Source: Zetaproteobacteria bacterium CG1_02_55_237
Lineage (GTDB): Bacteria > Pseudomonadota > Zetaproteobacteria > Mariprofundales > Mariprofundaceae
Length of the DNA stretch: 58,331 nucleotides
Direction: 5' to 3'
NCBI GenBank assembly: GCA_001871195.1
Contig: MNXA01000045.1
Location: 45,845-104,175, forward strand
The position numbers and the translations under genes are program-made. Shown piece by piece: positions 16,671 to 25,764 of this stretch (positions are counted from its first letter, which is position 1; each line of letters opens with the position of its first letter). The notes beneath the pieces are model-generated. The model ran no database searches. It was not told where the DNA came from and worked only from the letters and a program-made list of their open reading frames with translations.

Positions 16671-19600
16671 ATGGTAGTTCATTTACGGAATATGCTGCTG
16701 CTTTCTGTGTGTATGCTTTTCTTTATGGGGCAGGCATGGGCTGTTGCACTTGGCAAGATTGAAGTGACCAGTCATCTGGGCGAGGTCTTTTTCGCAGAGG
16801 CTCCCCTGCAGCTTGATGCGGGTGAGAAACTTTCTGACTTATCCGTTGAGCTGGCGACGGCTTCCGATTATCAGATTCTCGAAGTGTTTCGTGATGCTGC
16901 CCTGAATCAACTGAGCGTTGAGATTGTAGACGATGAGCGAGGCACGCGTGCGGTCATTGCCTCGGCCGAGGCAATGGATACGCCTTATTTCAATCTGGTG
17001 CTTAAATTGCGCCATGGCCATGCGACCAATTTCAAGAAATTTCCGGTATTTCTCGACCTGCCCGATCAGGTTCGTCCGGTAGTAGAGGCGATTGCTCCTG
17101 TTGCTGAATCAATGCCGGCAGTTCAGGAAAAAGAACCTGTATCCGTTGTTGCGCCTATGGATGATGCTGTTTCGGCAGCGGAATCAGCAAGCGATCAGCT
17201 TGATACTGCTGAAGTAGCCAGCTCCGGTTTCAAGCCCTATGAGGGCTGGGCTCGCACCAACCGCTATGGCCCGATGGTGCGCGGCGATACGCTTTCTACG
17301 GTAGCCCAACGCCTACCTGTGGATGGGCGTTTTACACGCAGCCAGATTATGGTCGGGCTCTTTAACAAGAATAAAGACAAATTCAAGGAAGGTAATATCA
17401 ATCTCATTAATGCCGGAACCTACCTTGATGTTCCGACTTCTGATGAGGTGGCGGCCGTCCAGGAGAGTGATGCAAGGCGTATTTTCAAGGAGCACGAACA
17501 GCGCTGGAAGGATTTGAAGGATCAGCCGGTCTATGCGGCTGAGGCGGAGGCGCAGGAGAATCGTTATCGCACTCGCGTGCATGTTGGTCAGACTGCATCC
17601 GGAGTTGCTGCGGCACCTGTGCAGGGCGATCAGGCAAGTGCCGACAAGTCATCTCAGGAAAATAAGGTGCCGCAGAGTCAAGCCGCTGCGGATGTTCCGG
17701 CTGCGGGAGCTGCAGCACAGTTGCGCGCCCTAGAGGAAGAGAACCTTCGTCTGAAGCAGGCCTTGCAGGAATCGGAAGCAAAAGCAGCTGGTTCGAAACC
17801 GGCAACGGCTGATGCAGCCAGCGCCGAAGAGCAGGTTAAGAGACTTGAGCTGACTGTGGCCCGTCTGCAACGGCAGCTAAACCAAGTCAATCAGCAGATG
17901 CAGGAGGTGCAGTCGCAGGATTTGAATGCCCTGACCTTGGCGCTCGGTGGCATCATCATCTTGCTGCTTGCCTTTGCCGGTTATCTGCTCTTCCTGCTGC
18001 GCCGCGACCGGCCTCACCCGGCAGTCAGGTCTTCAAGTGATGCTGAAATTGCGCCAGGGGCAGCAGCGATGCTTGCTTCCGGGTTTGATGCAGGCACTGG
18101 CGAATCGGCACCGGATGACGGCGACAGTGAAGATGTGGATCACGAGGCCTTAATGGCGTCGCTGGATAGCGAGCTGCAGGAAGATGCAGCTGCCGGCATG
18201 CAGGCGGATGATGCGCTGCCAGGAAACAAGAGAGCTGTGCCGCAAGCTGGGATCGATTATCTGGCCGAAGCTGATGTCTATCTGCGCTATGGCATGGAAG
18301 ACGAGGCATTGCAGCAGATGCATATGGCCATTGAACAAAGGCCGGATCATCTGGAGGCACATAGCAAACTGGTCGAGCTCTTGCAGTCGCGCAAGGACCA
18401 AGAAGCTGTCGATGCAGCGATTTATGCGGCGCGTTCCATGCTCAGCGCCGGGGATTTGAAAACCTTTGAAGATTCATTGATTCGCCCGCAAGGCGATGAA
18501 ATCGAGGCCCTAAATGCCGATGAACCAGTGGCAGTTGCGGCTGAGGATGCAATATCCGACCAGATGGATGATATCGACCTGGATATGAGCGATGGCGCTG
18601 AAACAGACGATATTGGCGAGCTGGTGAACCTGGAAGACACCCCACAGGATATGGCTTTTGAATCCGGCATTGAAACGGATGTTTCGGCAGATCTGGATAC
18701 GGATCATTTGGCTGATCTGTCAGGAGAGACTGAGCTTGATGCAGTGGGTGATGAGCCAACAGTAGATTCTGATGTCGTTGAAGAGTCTTCTGATGTTAAA
18801 AAGGAATCAGACGATGGCCTGGATTTCGTCGCATTTACACAGGATGCCGAACCCGCTGAAGAGAAGCCGGAAGAGGTTGCGCCAGTAGCGGAAGAGGCCG
18901 ATGGTCTGGATTTTAGCTTGGACGATATGGACCTTGATGCCGCTCAGGCTGAGGTTCCGGACTCAACGGCTTTGGATAATGCACAGGCATATGGTGACGA
19001 GGGGCTTTCCTTTGAATCATCAGAAGAAAACATAGGGGTGGATGGAGAGGAAGCTTCTGAAGCTGCGGATACTGACACGGATAGCGAGACTGAGGTCGAT
19101 TTCGCATCTGTAGCAAAAGTGGTCACTCCTTTGCGAGATCCGGATGCCGATACCGTTGAGGAAACGGTGCTCGAGGCTGAATCCGGAGACGATGGGCTTG
19201 ACCTTGATGACATTCTGGGTGAGTTGAGCAGTGGTGATGCTGAGGATGCACCCGATGGGGATTTGTCCGACAGCGACGAACAGAATGAATCAGTGCCGGA
19301 TGCCGACATTGATGCTGCTTCAGCAGATGATTTGGGCCTTGATGATATCCTTGGGGAGCTTGGCAGTGATGATGCAAGTCCCGATGCGGATGCAAGGAAA
19401 GATGCTTCTGATATTGCCGACATGCCCGAAATGGATATCAGTGGTGAACTTGACGACCTGCTCGCAGAGTGGGGTGATGATAGCGTGGATGTAGCTTTAG
19501 ATGCCGGGCCGGAGAGTCTTGATGTGGATCGGGCTCGCAGTCTATTGGCCGAAGGTTCACTGGATGAGGCTGAAGCTGCATTGCAGTCAGCGCTTGAGGG

Positions 19601-19754
19601 TGATCGACGGGGTGATGCGCTCATCGGTCTGGCAGAATTGGCAGCAAAGCGCGGTGATGAAAGCCGAAAAGCCGAACTGCTTGCCGAGGCCGAGGACCTG
19701 GTCGACGCCAACAATCAGGACTGGTTCGATTCGGTTAAAAACCTGCCATCCTGA
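16671..19754 (+). CDS. fimV: FimV-like peptidoglycan-associated hub protein
   Basis: A 1027-residue protein. The signal peptide (VCMLFFMGQAWAVALGKIEV) leads into the FimV N-terminal beta domain, a LysM-like peptidoglycan-binding part near residues 198-262 (VRGDTLSTVAQRL...INAGTYLDVP) and a coiled coil about 345-415. One transmembrane helix (about 424-445) follows. The cytoplasmic half is very acidic, with a TPR-like segment (YLAEADVYLRYGMEDEALQQ) and recurring D-L-D-D-I-L-G-E-L units. It ends in the conserved FimV C-terminal domain (LAEGSLDEAEAALQSALE to DWFDSVKNL). FimV organises type IV pili and polar proteins in Pseudomonas and Vibrio. The asd-fimV-truA order matches Pseudomonas. Orthology is good; the pilus role here is inferred. 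Confidence 0.9.
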   Translation: MVVHLRNMLLLSVCMLFFMGQAWAVALGKIEVTSHLGEVFFAEAPLQLDAGEKLSDLSVELATASDYQILEVFRDAALNQLSVEIVDDERGTRAVIASAEAMDTPYFNLVLKLRHGHATNFKKFPVFLDLPDQVRPVVEAIAPVAESMPAVQEKEPVSVVAPMDDAVSAAESASDQLDTAEVASSGFKPYEGWARTNRYGPMVRGDTLSTVAQRLPVDGRFTRSQIMVGLFNKNKDKFKEGNINLINAGTYLDVPTSDEVAAVQESDARRIFKEHEQRWKDLKDQPVYAAEAEAQENRYRTRVHVGQTASGVAAAPVQGDQASADKSSQENKVPQSQAAADVPAAGAAAQLRALEEENLRLKQALQESEAKAAGSKPATADAASAEEQVKRLELTVARLQRQLNQVNQQMQEVQSQDLNALTLALGGIIILLLAFAGYLLFLLRRDRPHPAVRSSSDAEIAPGAAAMLASGFDAGTGESAPDDGDSEDVDHEALMASLDSELQEDAAAGMQADDALPGNKRAVPQAGIDYLAEADVYLRYGMEDEALQQMHMAIEQRPDHLEAHSKLVELLQSRKDQEAVDAAIYAARSMLSAGDLKTFEDSLIRPQGDEIEALNADEPVAVAAEDAISDQMDDIDLDMSDGAETDDIGELVNLEDTPQDMAFESGIETDVSADLDTDHLADLSGETELDAVGDEPTVDSDVVEESSDVKKESDDGLDFVAFTQDAEPAEEKPEEVAPVAEEADGLDFSLDDMDLDAAQAEVPDSTALDNAQAYGDEGLSFESSEENIGVDGEEASEAADTDTDSETEVDFASVAKVVTPLRDPDADTVEETVLEAESGDDGLDLDDILGELSSGDAEDAPDGDLSDSDEQNESVPDADIDAASADDLGLDDILGELGSDDASPDADARKDASDIADMPEMDISGELDDLLAEWGDDSVDVALDAGPESLDVDRARSLLAEGSLDEAEAALQSALEGDRRGDALIGLAELAAKRGDESRKAELLAEAEDLVDANNQDWFDSVKNLPS

Positions 19755-19800
19755 GCCCGGTTTCAGCGGGTATAGCTGAAGTCCACATCATTTTGTTGCT

Positions 19801-20529
19801 GTGAAAGCTTCTGTTTTCTCTCATGTCATTCTTGTCAGCAGACAGGCGCATCCGCTTGGCCGTTTTTGCTTCGCTCTGGGCTTGTTTGCAGCAGTGCTGC
19901 TGATAAACAGGGATGTTCCGTTCCTGCTGGCTGCTCTCGGCTGTATCGTTCTTCTTCTACAACAGACATGTGCGTCGTGGCAGCCTTTGCTTCGTGCAGC
20001 CCGATTGCTTCTATGGCTGTTACTCCCCATTCTACTATTGCACCTGTTGTTTACCCCGGGCCAGTTACTGTGGCCGGGAAGCGGGATTCCGTTAACACGG
20101 GAAGGCCTGTATGAAGGTTGCTGGCTGGCTTTGCGCCTGTGTACCCTGTTTTATGCAGGTATGCTGTTGTCGCGTTCGCTACGCCGGGAGGAATGGGCTT
20201 TCTATAGTCTGAGCTTGCCATATATCGGCTCCCGACTGCTTCCTTATGTGAAATTGGCATCTCCGATGCGCGCCTTGGTCAGCAGTTGTATGGCCGAGGC
20301 TAGGCAGCAGATGCATGCCTCGGGAGGGGTGCGCAATCTGCCGAAGATGTTGCAGGCCCTCACTACTTTGATTGTCAGGGTATGGCATGGAACAGCCAGT
20401 GAGGCGGAATCCGTATGGCATAACTGGGATGAATGCGCTCCTGCACGACACGCGCAGGGAGGGATGACATCCGGTTTGCTCCTCGCTTTGGGCGGCCTGC
20501 TCATACCGCTTGCTGTGTGGATGGGCTGA
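19801..20529 (+). CDS. EcfT/CbiQ-like energy-coupling membrane protein
   Basis: A 242-residue membrane protein from GTG 19801. Hydrophobic helices occupy about residues 20-60, 70-90 and 110-125. After these comes a cytoplasmic stretch with RSLRREEWAFYSLSLPYIGS and YVKLASPMRALVSSCMAEARQQM, resembling the coupling helices of EcfT/CbiQ transmembrane components, and a last helix closes the C-terminus. Canonical EcfT proteins pair with an EcfA ATPase and a substrate-binding S component; neither is encoded nearby, so the substrate is unknown. Its stop overlaps the truA start (TGATG). Confidence 0.55.
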   Translation: MKASVFSHVILVSRQAHPLGRFCFALGLFAAVLLINRDVPFLLAALGCIVLLLQQTCASWQPLLRAARLLLWLLLPILLLHLLFTPGQLLWPGSGIPLTREGLYEGCWLALRLCTLFYAGMLLSRSLRREEWAFYSLSLPYIGSRLLPYVKLASPMRALVSSCMAEARQQMHASGGVRNLPKMLQALTTLIVRVWHGTASEAESVWHNWDECAPARHAQGGMTSGLLLALGGLLIPLAVWMG

Positions 20530-21317
20530 TGGAAAACAATACAAAGCAACGCATTGCACTTGCACTTGAATTCGACGGGCGTGGCTTATGCGGTTGGCAG
20601 CGACAGGATAATGGACCGTCAGTGCAGCAGCATCTTGAGGAGGCGCTGACAGCCATCGATGGTCAGCCTGTTTCCTGTATCGCGGCTGGGCGTACCGATG
20701 CCGGTGTGCATGCCGAGGCAATGGCAGTGCATGCCGATGTGCAGCAGTCCCGTTTTGTCCGCTCGCCATTGGCCTACCTGCACGGTGTGAACCAAGGGTT
20801 GCCGGAGCAGATCAGGGTGATCGGGGTGCGTGCAGTGGCTGCTGATTTTCATGCCCGCTTCGATTGCCGCGAGCGGGCCTATCGCTATCAAATCTGGAAC
20901 AGGGGGACCGCTCCTGCCATTGAGCGCTGGCGCCATTGGTGGATGCCCAGAAAGCTGGATATTGCAGCTATGCAGGAGGCGGGCCATCACCTGATGGGCA
21001 GGCAAGATTTTTCCTGCTTTCGCGCCAGCGGCTGCCAGGCCTCATCACCGCTGCGCGAAGTGCGTGAAGTACGCATTGTGCAGCATGGTCATTGTCTTTC
21101 GATTGAGGTGCGTGCGGATGCCTTCCTCTACCACATGGTGCGCAATATGGTTGGCTCGCTGGTGCGCGTGGGTGTGGGTAAATGGAAGCCCGAATACATG
21201 GCAGAATTGCTTGCCGGGCGCGACCGCCTGCTGGCTGGCGAAACCGCTCCGGCACACGGCCTGTATTTTACCAATGCTGTGTATGATGACTTTAATTCGA
21301 AGGGCATAATCGGCTGA
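20529..21317 (+). CDS. truA: tRNA pseudouridine(38-40) synthase
   Basis: The ATG at 20529, coupled to the preceding stop, gives 262 residues, the usual TruA length. The longer open frame upstream reads through the neighbouring gene and is not the start. It contains RIALALEFDGRGLCGWQRQ, the catalytic aspartate D57 in AAGRTDAGVHA, RAYRYQIWN, and the C-terminal FLYHMVRNMVGSLVRVG. The enzyme modifies uridines in the tRNA anticodon arm. It converges with hemW across a 27-base gap. Confidence 0.97.
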   Translation: MENNTKQRIALALEFDGRGLCGWQRQDNGPSVQQHLEEALTAIDGQPVSCIAAGRTDAGVHAEAMAVHADVQQSRFVRSPLAYLHGVNQGLPEQIRVIGVRAVAADFHARFDCRERAYRYQIWNRGTAPAIERWRHWWMPRKLDIAAMQEAGHHLMGRQDFSCFRASGCQASSPLREVREVRIVQHGHCLSIEVRADAFLYHMVRNMVGSLVRVGVGKWKPEYMAELLAGRDRLLAGETAPAHGLYFTNAVYDDFNSKGIIG

Positions 21318-21344
21318 CGTTTTCCGGGTAGGCTGCTTGCTGCC

Positions 21345-22544
21345 TCAATCGGTAAGCACGGAAACCGCGATGCTATCGGCCATGCCCAGGCCTTTCTCAG
21401 TAAGCTGAACATATTCGGGCGTGATGTGCAGGTGTCCGCTTGCCTCCCATGGCTGCAGTGCCGCAGCGAACAGGTCGTTTACGCCTCTTCCAAAGCGATG
21501 CCTGAAATACTCCTGCGACACACCAGCGCTGCGTCGCAGGCCGAGCCATACAGCTTCGCCTGCTGCTTTCTCCCGGGGGAGCGTTTCACTGGTGTTGATG
21601 GCTTCGGCTCTGTCTAGGGAAGAGCGCATATAAGCTTCGGGTGAGCGGATATTGCTGTAGCGGGTGATGCCGCCGTCGGCTGTGTCCCATTTGCCTGCCG
21701 CACCTGCGCCGATGCCGATGTAGTCGTGATATAACCAGTAGGCGTCGTTATGCCGGCAATACCGGTCGGGTCGTGCGAAATTAGATACTTCATAGGCATG
21801 ATAGCCAGCCTCGGACAGACGGCTGCGTGTTCGCAGGAGAAATTCCAGCGCCTCATCCTCCTCCGGCAGGGAGAGTGGCGAACGTTGATGGCGCAGGGCT
21901 AGTTCGGTATGCGCTTCGACTGTCAGCTGGTAACAGGAAAGGTGTTCAGGTGCCAGCGCAATGGCTGTGTCGAGGTTTTTCAGCCAGTCAGACAAGCTTT
22001 GTCCGGGCAGTCCGTACATCAAATCAATACTGATGTTGTCGAACCCGGCGCTGCGCGCGCTGGCGAATGCCTGTGTCGCCTGTTGCGCGCTATGGATGCG
22101 CTCCAGCCATTGCAGTTCGGCATCATTGAAGCTCTGCACACCGATGGACAGGCGGTTGACGCCGGCGCCACGAAATGCGGCAAAGCGACCGGCCTCTACC
22201 GTGCCGGGATTGGCCTCCATGCTGATCTCGGCATCTGCATCGAAACCAAAGAGCTTCCCCGCCTGCTGTAATACCTCGGATATCAGTCCGGCGGGCGAAA
22301 GCGATGGTGTGCCGCCACCGAAGAAGACGGTAGCAATACGTCGCCCGGAAAACTGTGCCTGCCTTGACCAGTGAGTGAGTTCAGCCAGCAATGCCCGCCT
22401 GTATTCATCCCATGGCGGCGTCTCACGCACATGGGAATTGAAATCGCAGTAGGCACATTTGTGAATACAAAACGGGATGTGCACATACAGGTGCAATGGG
22501 CTATCCGATGATGCCTGCAGGGGAAGGCGAGATTTGGAATGCAT
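21345..22544 (-). CDS. hemW: HemW-like radical SAM heme chaperone
   Basis: A 399-residue radical SAM protein. The 4Fe-4S/SAM motif is C26, C30, C33 (HIPFCIHKCAYCDFNSH). It also shows FFGGGTPSLSP, SIEMANPGT-like ISMEANPGTVEAG, and RLSIGVQSFND. It has the CxxxCxxC followed by D rather than the extra conserved cysteine of HemN, and lies in the HemW (YggW) size class. HemW inserts heme into proteins rather than oxidising coproporphyrinogen. It follows rng on the minus strand with a two-base gap. Confidence 0.92.
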   Translation of the reverse strand: MHSKSRLPLQASSDSPLHLYVHIPFCIHKCAYCDFNSHVRETPPWDEYRRALLAELTHWSRQAQFSGRRIATVFFGGGTPSLSPAGLISEVLQQAGKLFGFDADAEISMEANPGTVEAGRFAAFRGAGVNRLSIGVQSFNDAELQWLERIHSAQQATQAFASARSAGFDNISIDLMYGLPGQSLSDWLKNLDTAIALAPEHLSCYQLTVEAHTELALRHQRSPLSLPEEDEALEFLLRTRSRLSEAGYHAYEVSNFARPDRYCRHNDAYWLYHDYIGIGAGAAGKWDTADGGITRYSNIRSPEAYMRSSLDRAEAINTSETLPREKAAGEAVWLGLRRSAGVSQEYFRHRFGRGVNDLFAAALQPWEASGHLHITPEYVQLTEKGLGMADSIAVSVLTD

Positions 22545-22546
22545 AG

Positions 22547-24067
22547 CTACTGCAGGACGATTTCGTAGCGTTCCTCATCGAGTTTTTCGTCGCTTTTGAG
22601 AATAATCTCCTTCTTCAGGAAACGCTCCAGTCCGCTGACACTGTCGCTCTCCTCGCCAAGCAGGCGATCGATAATGCTCGGATGAGCCACCACCATCAGG
22701 CGATCGCAGGGGTAGGCGCGCGCTTCGGCGACAACCTCACGGAAAATCTGGTGGCAGATGGTGATTTCACTGCGCACATGGCCGGTTGCATTGCAGTGCG
22801 GGCACACCGACAGCAGCGTGCGGCCAAGCGATTCGCGAGTCCGCTTGCGGGTCATTTCGACCAGGCCGAGCTCGGAGAGGTGTACAATATGAGTCTTGGC
22901 ATGGTCGCGGGACAGGGCTTCTTCCAGCACTTCCATCAGGCGGCGTTTGTTTTCATCTTCCTGCATATCGATGAAATCGACAACGATGATGCCGCCCAGA
23001 TTGCGCAGGCGGAGCTGGTGCACGATTTCATTCACGGCCTCAAGATTGGTCTTGAAGCTTGTTTCCTCCATGGTGCGCGAAGCAGTAAAGGAACCTGAAT
23101 TGACGTCGATGGCGATCAGCGCTTCAGTCTGGTCGATGACAATATGGCCACCGGATTTCAGCTCCACCCGGCGTTTGAGGGCACGATTGATTTCCTCTTC
23201 AACGCCGTAGACATCGAAGATCGGGCGCTCTCCGGGGTAGTAATACAGCCGGTCGGCAACCTCAGGCATGAAGCGCCGGGCAAAGGACAGCATGCGCTCA
23301 TAGGCATCGCGTGAATCGACATGAATCTTTTCTACATCGGCATCGACAAAATCGCGCATCATGCGCAGATAAAGATTCAGTTCCTTGTGGACCAGCGAGG
23401 CAGGGCCGGCGTGCTTCAGGCGATCTTCAATGTCGGCCCACAGGCGTAGCAGATAATCCAGATCCTGCTTAAGCTCAGCCTGCTCTCTACCTTCGGCAAC
23501 GGTCCGTACAATCAATCCGCCGCCCTCCGGTTTGATCTCGCTAACCAGGTCCATCAGGCGGTTGCGCTCGGCACTGTCCTCAATGCGATGGGCGATGCCG
23601 ATGTGATCATGTCCTGGCAGATAAACCAGATAACGGCCGGCCAGGCTGACCAGCGACGTAAGCCGAGGCCCCTTGGAGGCGATGGGTTCCTTGGATACCT
23701 GAACCATTAATTGCTGGTTCTCGCGGATCAGTGTGGATATATCGGGAAATTGTCTCTGCACAGAAGCTGTTTCTGTACTCTCTACATCGCCTGACTCCTC
23801 GGATTCCTGCGATGCCTGCTCTTCGGCGACATGGGTTCCGGGTTGAGCGATATCACCGGCATAGAGAAAGCCAGCGCGTGACAGGCCGATATCGACAAAA
23901 GAAGCCTGAATACCCGGCAGTACGCGTTGCACGCGGCCATTATAGATATTACCGCGCAGGCCGCGTTCGCGTTCACGCTCAATATACACTTCTTCGGCTA
24001 GACCATTCTCAACGCGAGCCACGCGCGTTTCAAAGGGGGTTACGTTAACCAGTAGCTCTACACTCAT
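22547..24067 (-). CDS. rng: Ribonuclease G
   Basis: A 506-residue endoribonuclease of the RNase E/G family. The N-terminal S1 domain (GNIYNGRVQRVLPGIQASFVDIG) is interrupted by an acidic insert near residues 83-105 (EEQASQESEESGDVESTE). The catalytic aspartates lie in LIAIDVNSGSFTASR and GGIIVVDFIDM, and the zinc-link cysteines in CPHCNATG. It lacks the long C-terminal scaffold of RNase E, so RNase G is the better name. Roles are 16S rRNA 5' maturation and mRNA decay. Its start overlaps the maf stop by four bases. Confidence 0.94.
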   Translation of the reverse strand: MSVELLVNVTPFETRVARVENGLAEEVYIERERERGLRGNIYNGRVQRVLPGIQASFVDIGLSRAGFLYAGDIAQPGTHVAEEQASQESEESGDVESTETASVQRQFPDISTLIRENQQLMVQVSKEPIASKGPRLTSLVSLAGRYLVYLPGHDHIGIAHRIEDSAERNRLMDLVSEIKPEGGGLIVRTVAEGREQAELKQDLDYLLRLWADIEDRLKHAGPASLVHKELNLYLRMMRDFVDADVEKIHVDSRDAYERMLSFARRFMPEVADRLYYYPGERPIFDVYGVEEEINRALKRRVELKSGGHIVIDQTEALIAIDVNSGSFTASRTMEETSFKTNLEAVNEIVHQLRLRNLGGIIVVDFIDMQEDENKRRLMEVLEEALSRDHAKTHIVHLSELGLVEMTRKRTRESLGRTLLSVCPHCNATGHVRSEITICHQIFREVVAEARAYPCDRLMVVAHPSIIDRLLGEESDSVSGLERFLKKEIILKSDEKLDEERYEIVLQ

Positions 24068-24618
24068 GGGGTATTTACCTCTTTCAGCATACTTAAGGTC
24101 AGGCGAACAGGCAGGCCAATAACGTTGTCTAAGGGGCCATTTACTGCTCGTACAAAACTCGCCGCGCCGCCTTGGATCTCATAGGCGCCAGCTTTATCCA
24201 GTACTTCGTTGTGTTGTAAGTAGGTGTCAATTTGATGCTCTGAAAGTGGATAAAAGCAGACCTCGGAACACATCAATTGATGCAGGGATTGGCCCCGGTG
24301 CGCAACGCAAACGCCGGTGTACACCTGATGCGTGCTCCCCGAAAGTGCGATGAGCATATCGCGGGCTTCCTGCAGGTTTGCAGGCTGTCCGAGTGGACTT
24401 CCATCCAATGCTACAAGCGTGTCTGCGGCAATCACCGGCACATCGCCCGGGCCGGTGGCGGCAGCCTTGGCGATAGCCAGACGCTGCACAGCACTGGGTA
24501 CATCCTCATCGGTAAGCAGCGTCTCATCAATATGCGATGGACGCACTTCAACGGCGAGTCCTGCAGCCTGCAACAGAAGCCGTCGGCGTGGAGATTTGGA
24601 AGCGAGAATAACCTGCAT
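24064..24618 (-). CDS. maf: Maf-family nucleotide pyrophosphatase
   Basis: A 184-residue Maf/HAM1-like enzyme with the N-terminal VILASKSPRRRLLL, the S-HIDET motif (PSHIDETLL) and the catalytic VIAADTLVALDG. Family members hydrolyse non-canonical or methylated nucleoside triphosphates, preventing their incorporation. The HIDET and DTLV variants do not by themselves settle whether it is YhdE-like (dTTP/UTP) or YceF-like (m7GTP). It is the first gene of maf-rng-hemW on the minus strand, divergent from ispB. Confidence 0.92.
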   Translation of the reverse strand: MQVILASKSPRRRLLLQAAGLAVEVRPSHIDETLLTDEDVPSAVQRLAIAKAAATGPGDVPVIAADTLVALDGSPLGQPANLQEARDMLIALSGSTHQVYTGVCVAHRGQSLHQLMCSEVCFYPLSEHQIDTYLQHNEVLDKAGAYEIQGGAASFVRAVNGPLDNVIGLPVRLTLSMLKEVNTP

Positions 24619-24774
24619 GCCGGGATGTTAGCCCTTTTGTCTTCATGTGTTGAGTGAATAATCACGGCTAACTCGCATAGGAGGCGTTATTCGGCATGGT
24701 TTGGATAGGGTCAGAGCATTATTTTCCCTGCGTTTTCTTGACGCTCGCGTCAGGACATTTACGATGCGCGAATC

Positions 24775-25764
24775 GTGACAACTTCAATCGACAATCCTCT
24801 GAATCAAGCGACGGTCCTTTGCCGCGAAGATATGCACAAGGTGGATGCCTGTATCCGCCGCGAACTGGATTCGGATGTGTTGATGATTCCTGCCATCGGT
24901 AACTATATCGTCGATAGTGGCGGTAAACGGCTGCGGCCCCTGCTGTGCATCCTGTCTTCGCGCTTGTTCTCCTATGCCGGAGAGCGGCATATTCCGCTTT
25001 CTGTCGTCGTTGAGTTCCTGCATACAGCTTCGCTCTTGCACGATGATGTGGTTGATTCCTCCGAGGTTCGTCGTGGCACGCCGTCTGCCAACGGGGTGTG
25101 GGGCAATCAGGCCAGTGTGCTGGTCGGCGATTTCCTTTTTTCAAGAGCGTTCGAGATGTTGGTGGCCGATGGGGAAATGAGTGTTCTGGCGCTGCTGTCC
25201 AAGGTGTCGAATACCCTTGCCGAGGGCGAGGTGCTGCAACTGGTGCGCACCTTCCATCTGGGGATGACCGAGGCGGAATATCTTGAAGTGGTTGAAAGCA
25301 AGACGGCGATTCTCTTTTCAGCCGCCGCCGAGATCGGTGCGCGTGTCAGCGCGCAGGATGATGAAATCATCCGGCGCATGGCCGAGTACGGCATGTGTCT
25401 AGGCGTGGCCTTCCAGTTGATGGATGATGTGCTGGATTATGTCGCCGATGCCCAGGATGTTGGCAAGCCGGTGGGGCACGACCTCGAAGAGGGTAAGATT
25501 ACCCTGCCGTTGATTCATGCCATGCAGAGAGATGACGGTCTGTATGCCATGGTTGAGGCCATTGCCGAGCGAGATGGCTATGCAGATGGGGAGCGAGAGG
25601 CAGTGCGCGATGCCGTGCATTCAGCAGGTGGTGTGGAGCGCTGTCTTGAGGCAGCACAGGAATATGCCGAGCGTGCCAAGGCCTGCCTGCCTGATTCAGG
25701 CGGCCCCGCAATCCGACAGTTGATGGCCGATCTGGCCGATTTCTCAGCTCGAAGAACCCACTGA
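24775..25764 (+). CDS. ispB: Long-chain polyprenyl diphosphate synthase
   Basis: A 329-residue trans-prenyltransferase starting at GTG 24775. It carries the first aspartate-rich motif D90-D91-x-x-D94 (LLHDDVVDSSEVRRG), the second one in FQLMDDVLDY, and the GGKRLRPLL substrate motif. It should make the C40-like side chain of ubiquinone or menaquinone. The product chain length cannot be read from sequence with certainty. It stands alone between the maf group and the glycan locus. Confidence 0.93.
   Translation: MTTSIDNPLNQATVLCREDMHKVDACIRRELDSDVLMIPAIGNYIVDSGGKRLRPLLCILSSRLFSYAGERHIPLSVVVEFLHTASLLHDDVVDSSEVRRGTPSANGVWGNQASVLVGDFLFSRAFEMLVADGEMSVLALLSKVSNTLAEGEVLQLVRTFHLGMTEAEYLEVVESKTAILFSAAAEIGARVSAQDDEIIRRMAEYGMCLGVAFQLMDDVLDYVADAQDVGKPVGHDLEEGKITLPLIHAMQRDDGLYAMVEAIAERDGYADGEREAVRDAVHSAGGVERCLEAAQEYAERAKACLPDSGGPAIRQLMADLADFSARRTH

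Noticed and set aside
18944-19714. 256-codon minus-strand serine-rich open frame
   Set aside because: It is the reverse complement of the Asp/Glu-rich FimV repeats, which reads as Ser-rich. It has no independent support.
24738-24765. TTGACG with TACGAT 16 bases later, before ispB
   Set aside because: It resembles a promoter, but the -10 match is weak and it leaves almost no 5' leader before the GTG. Not supported well enough to list.
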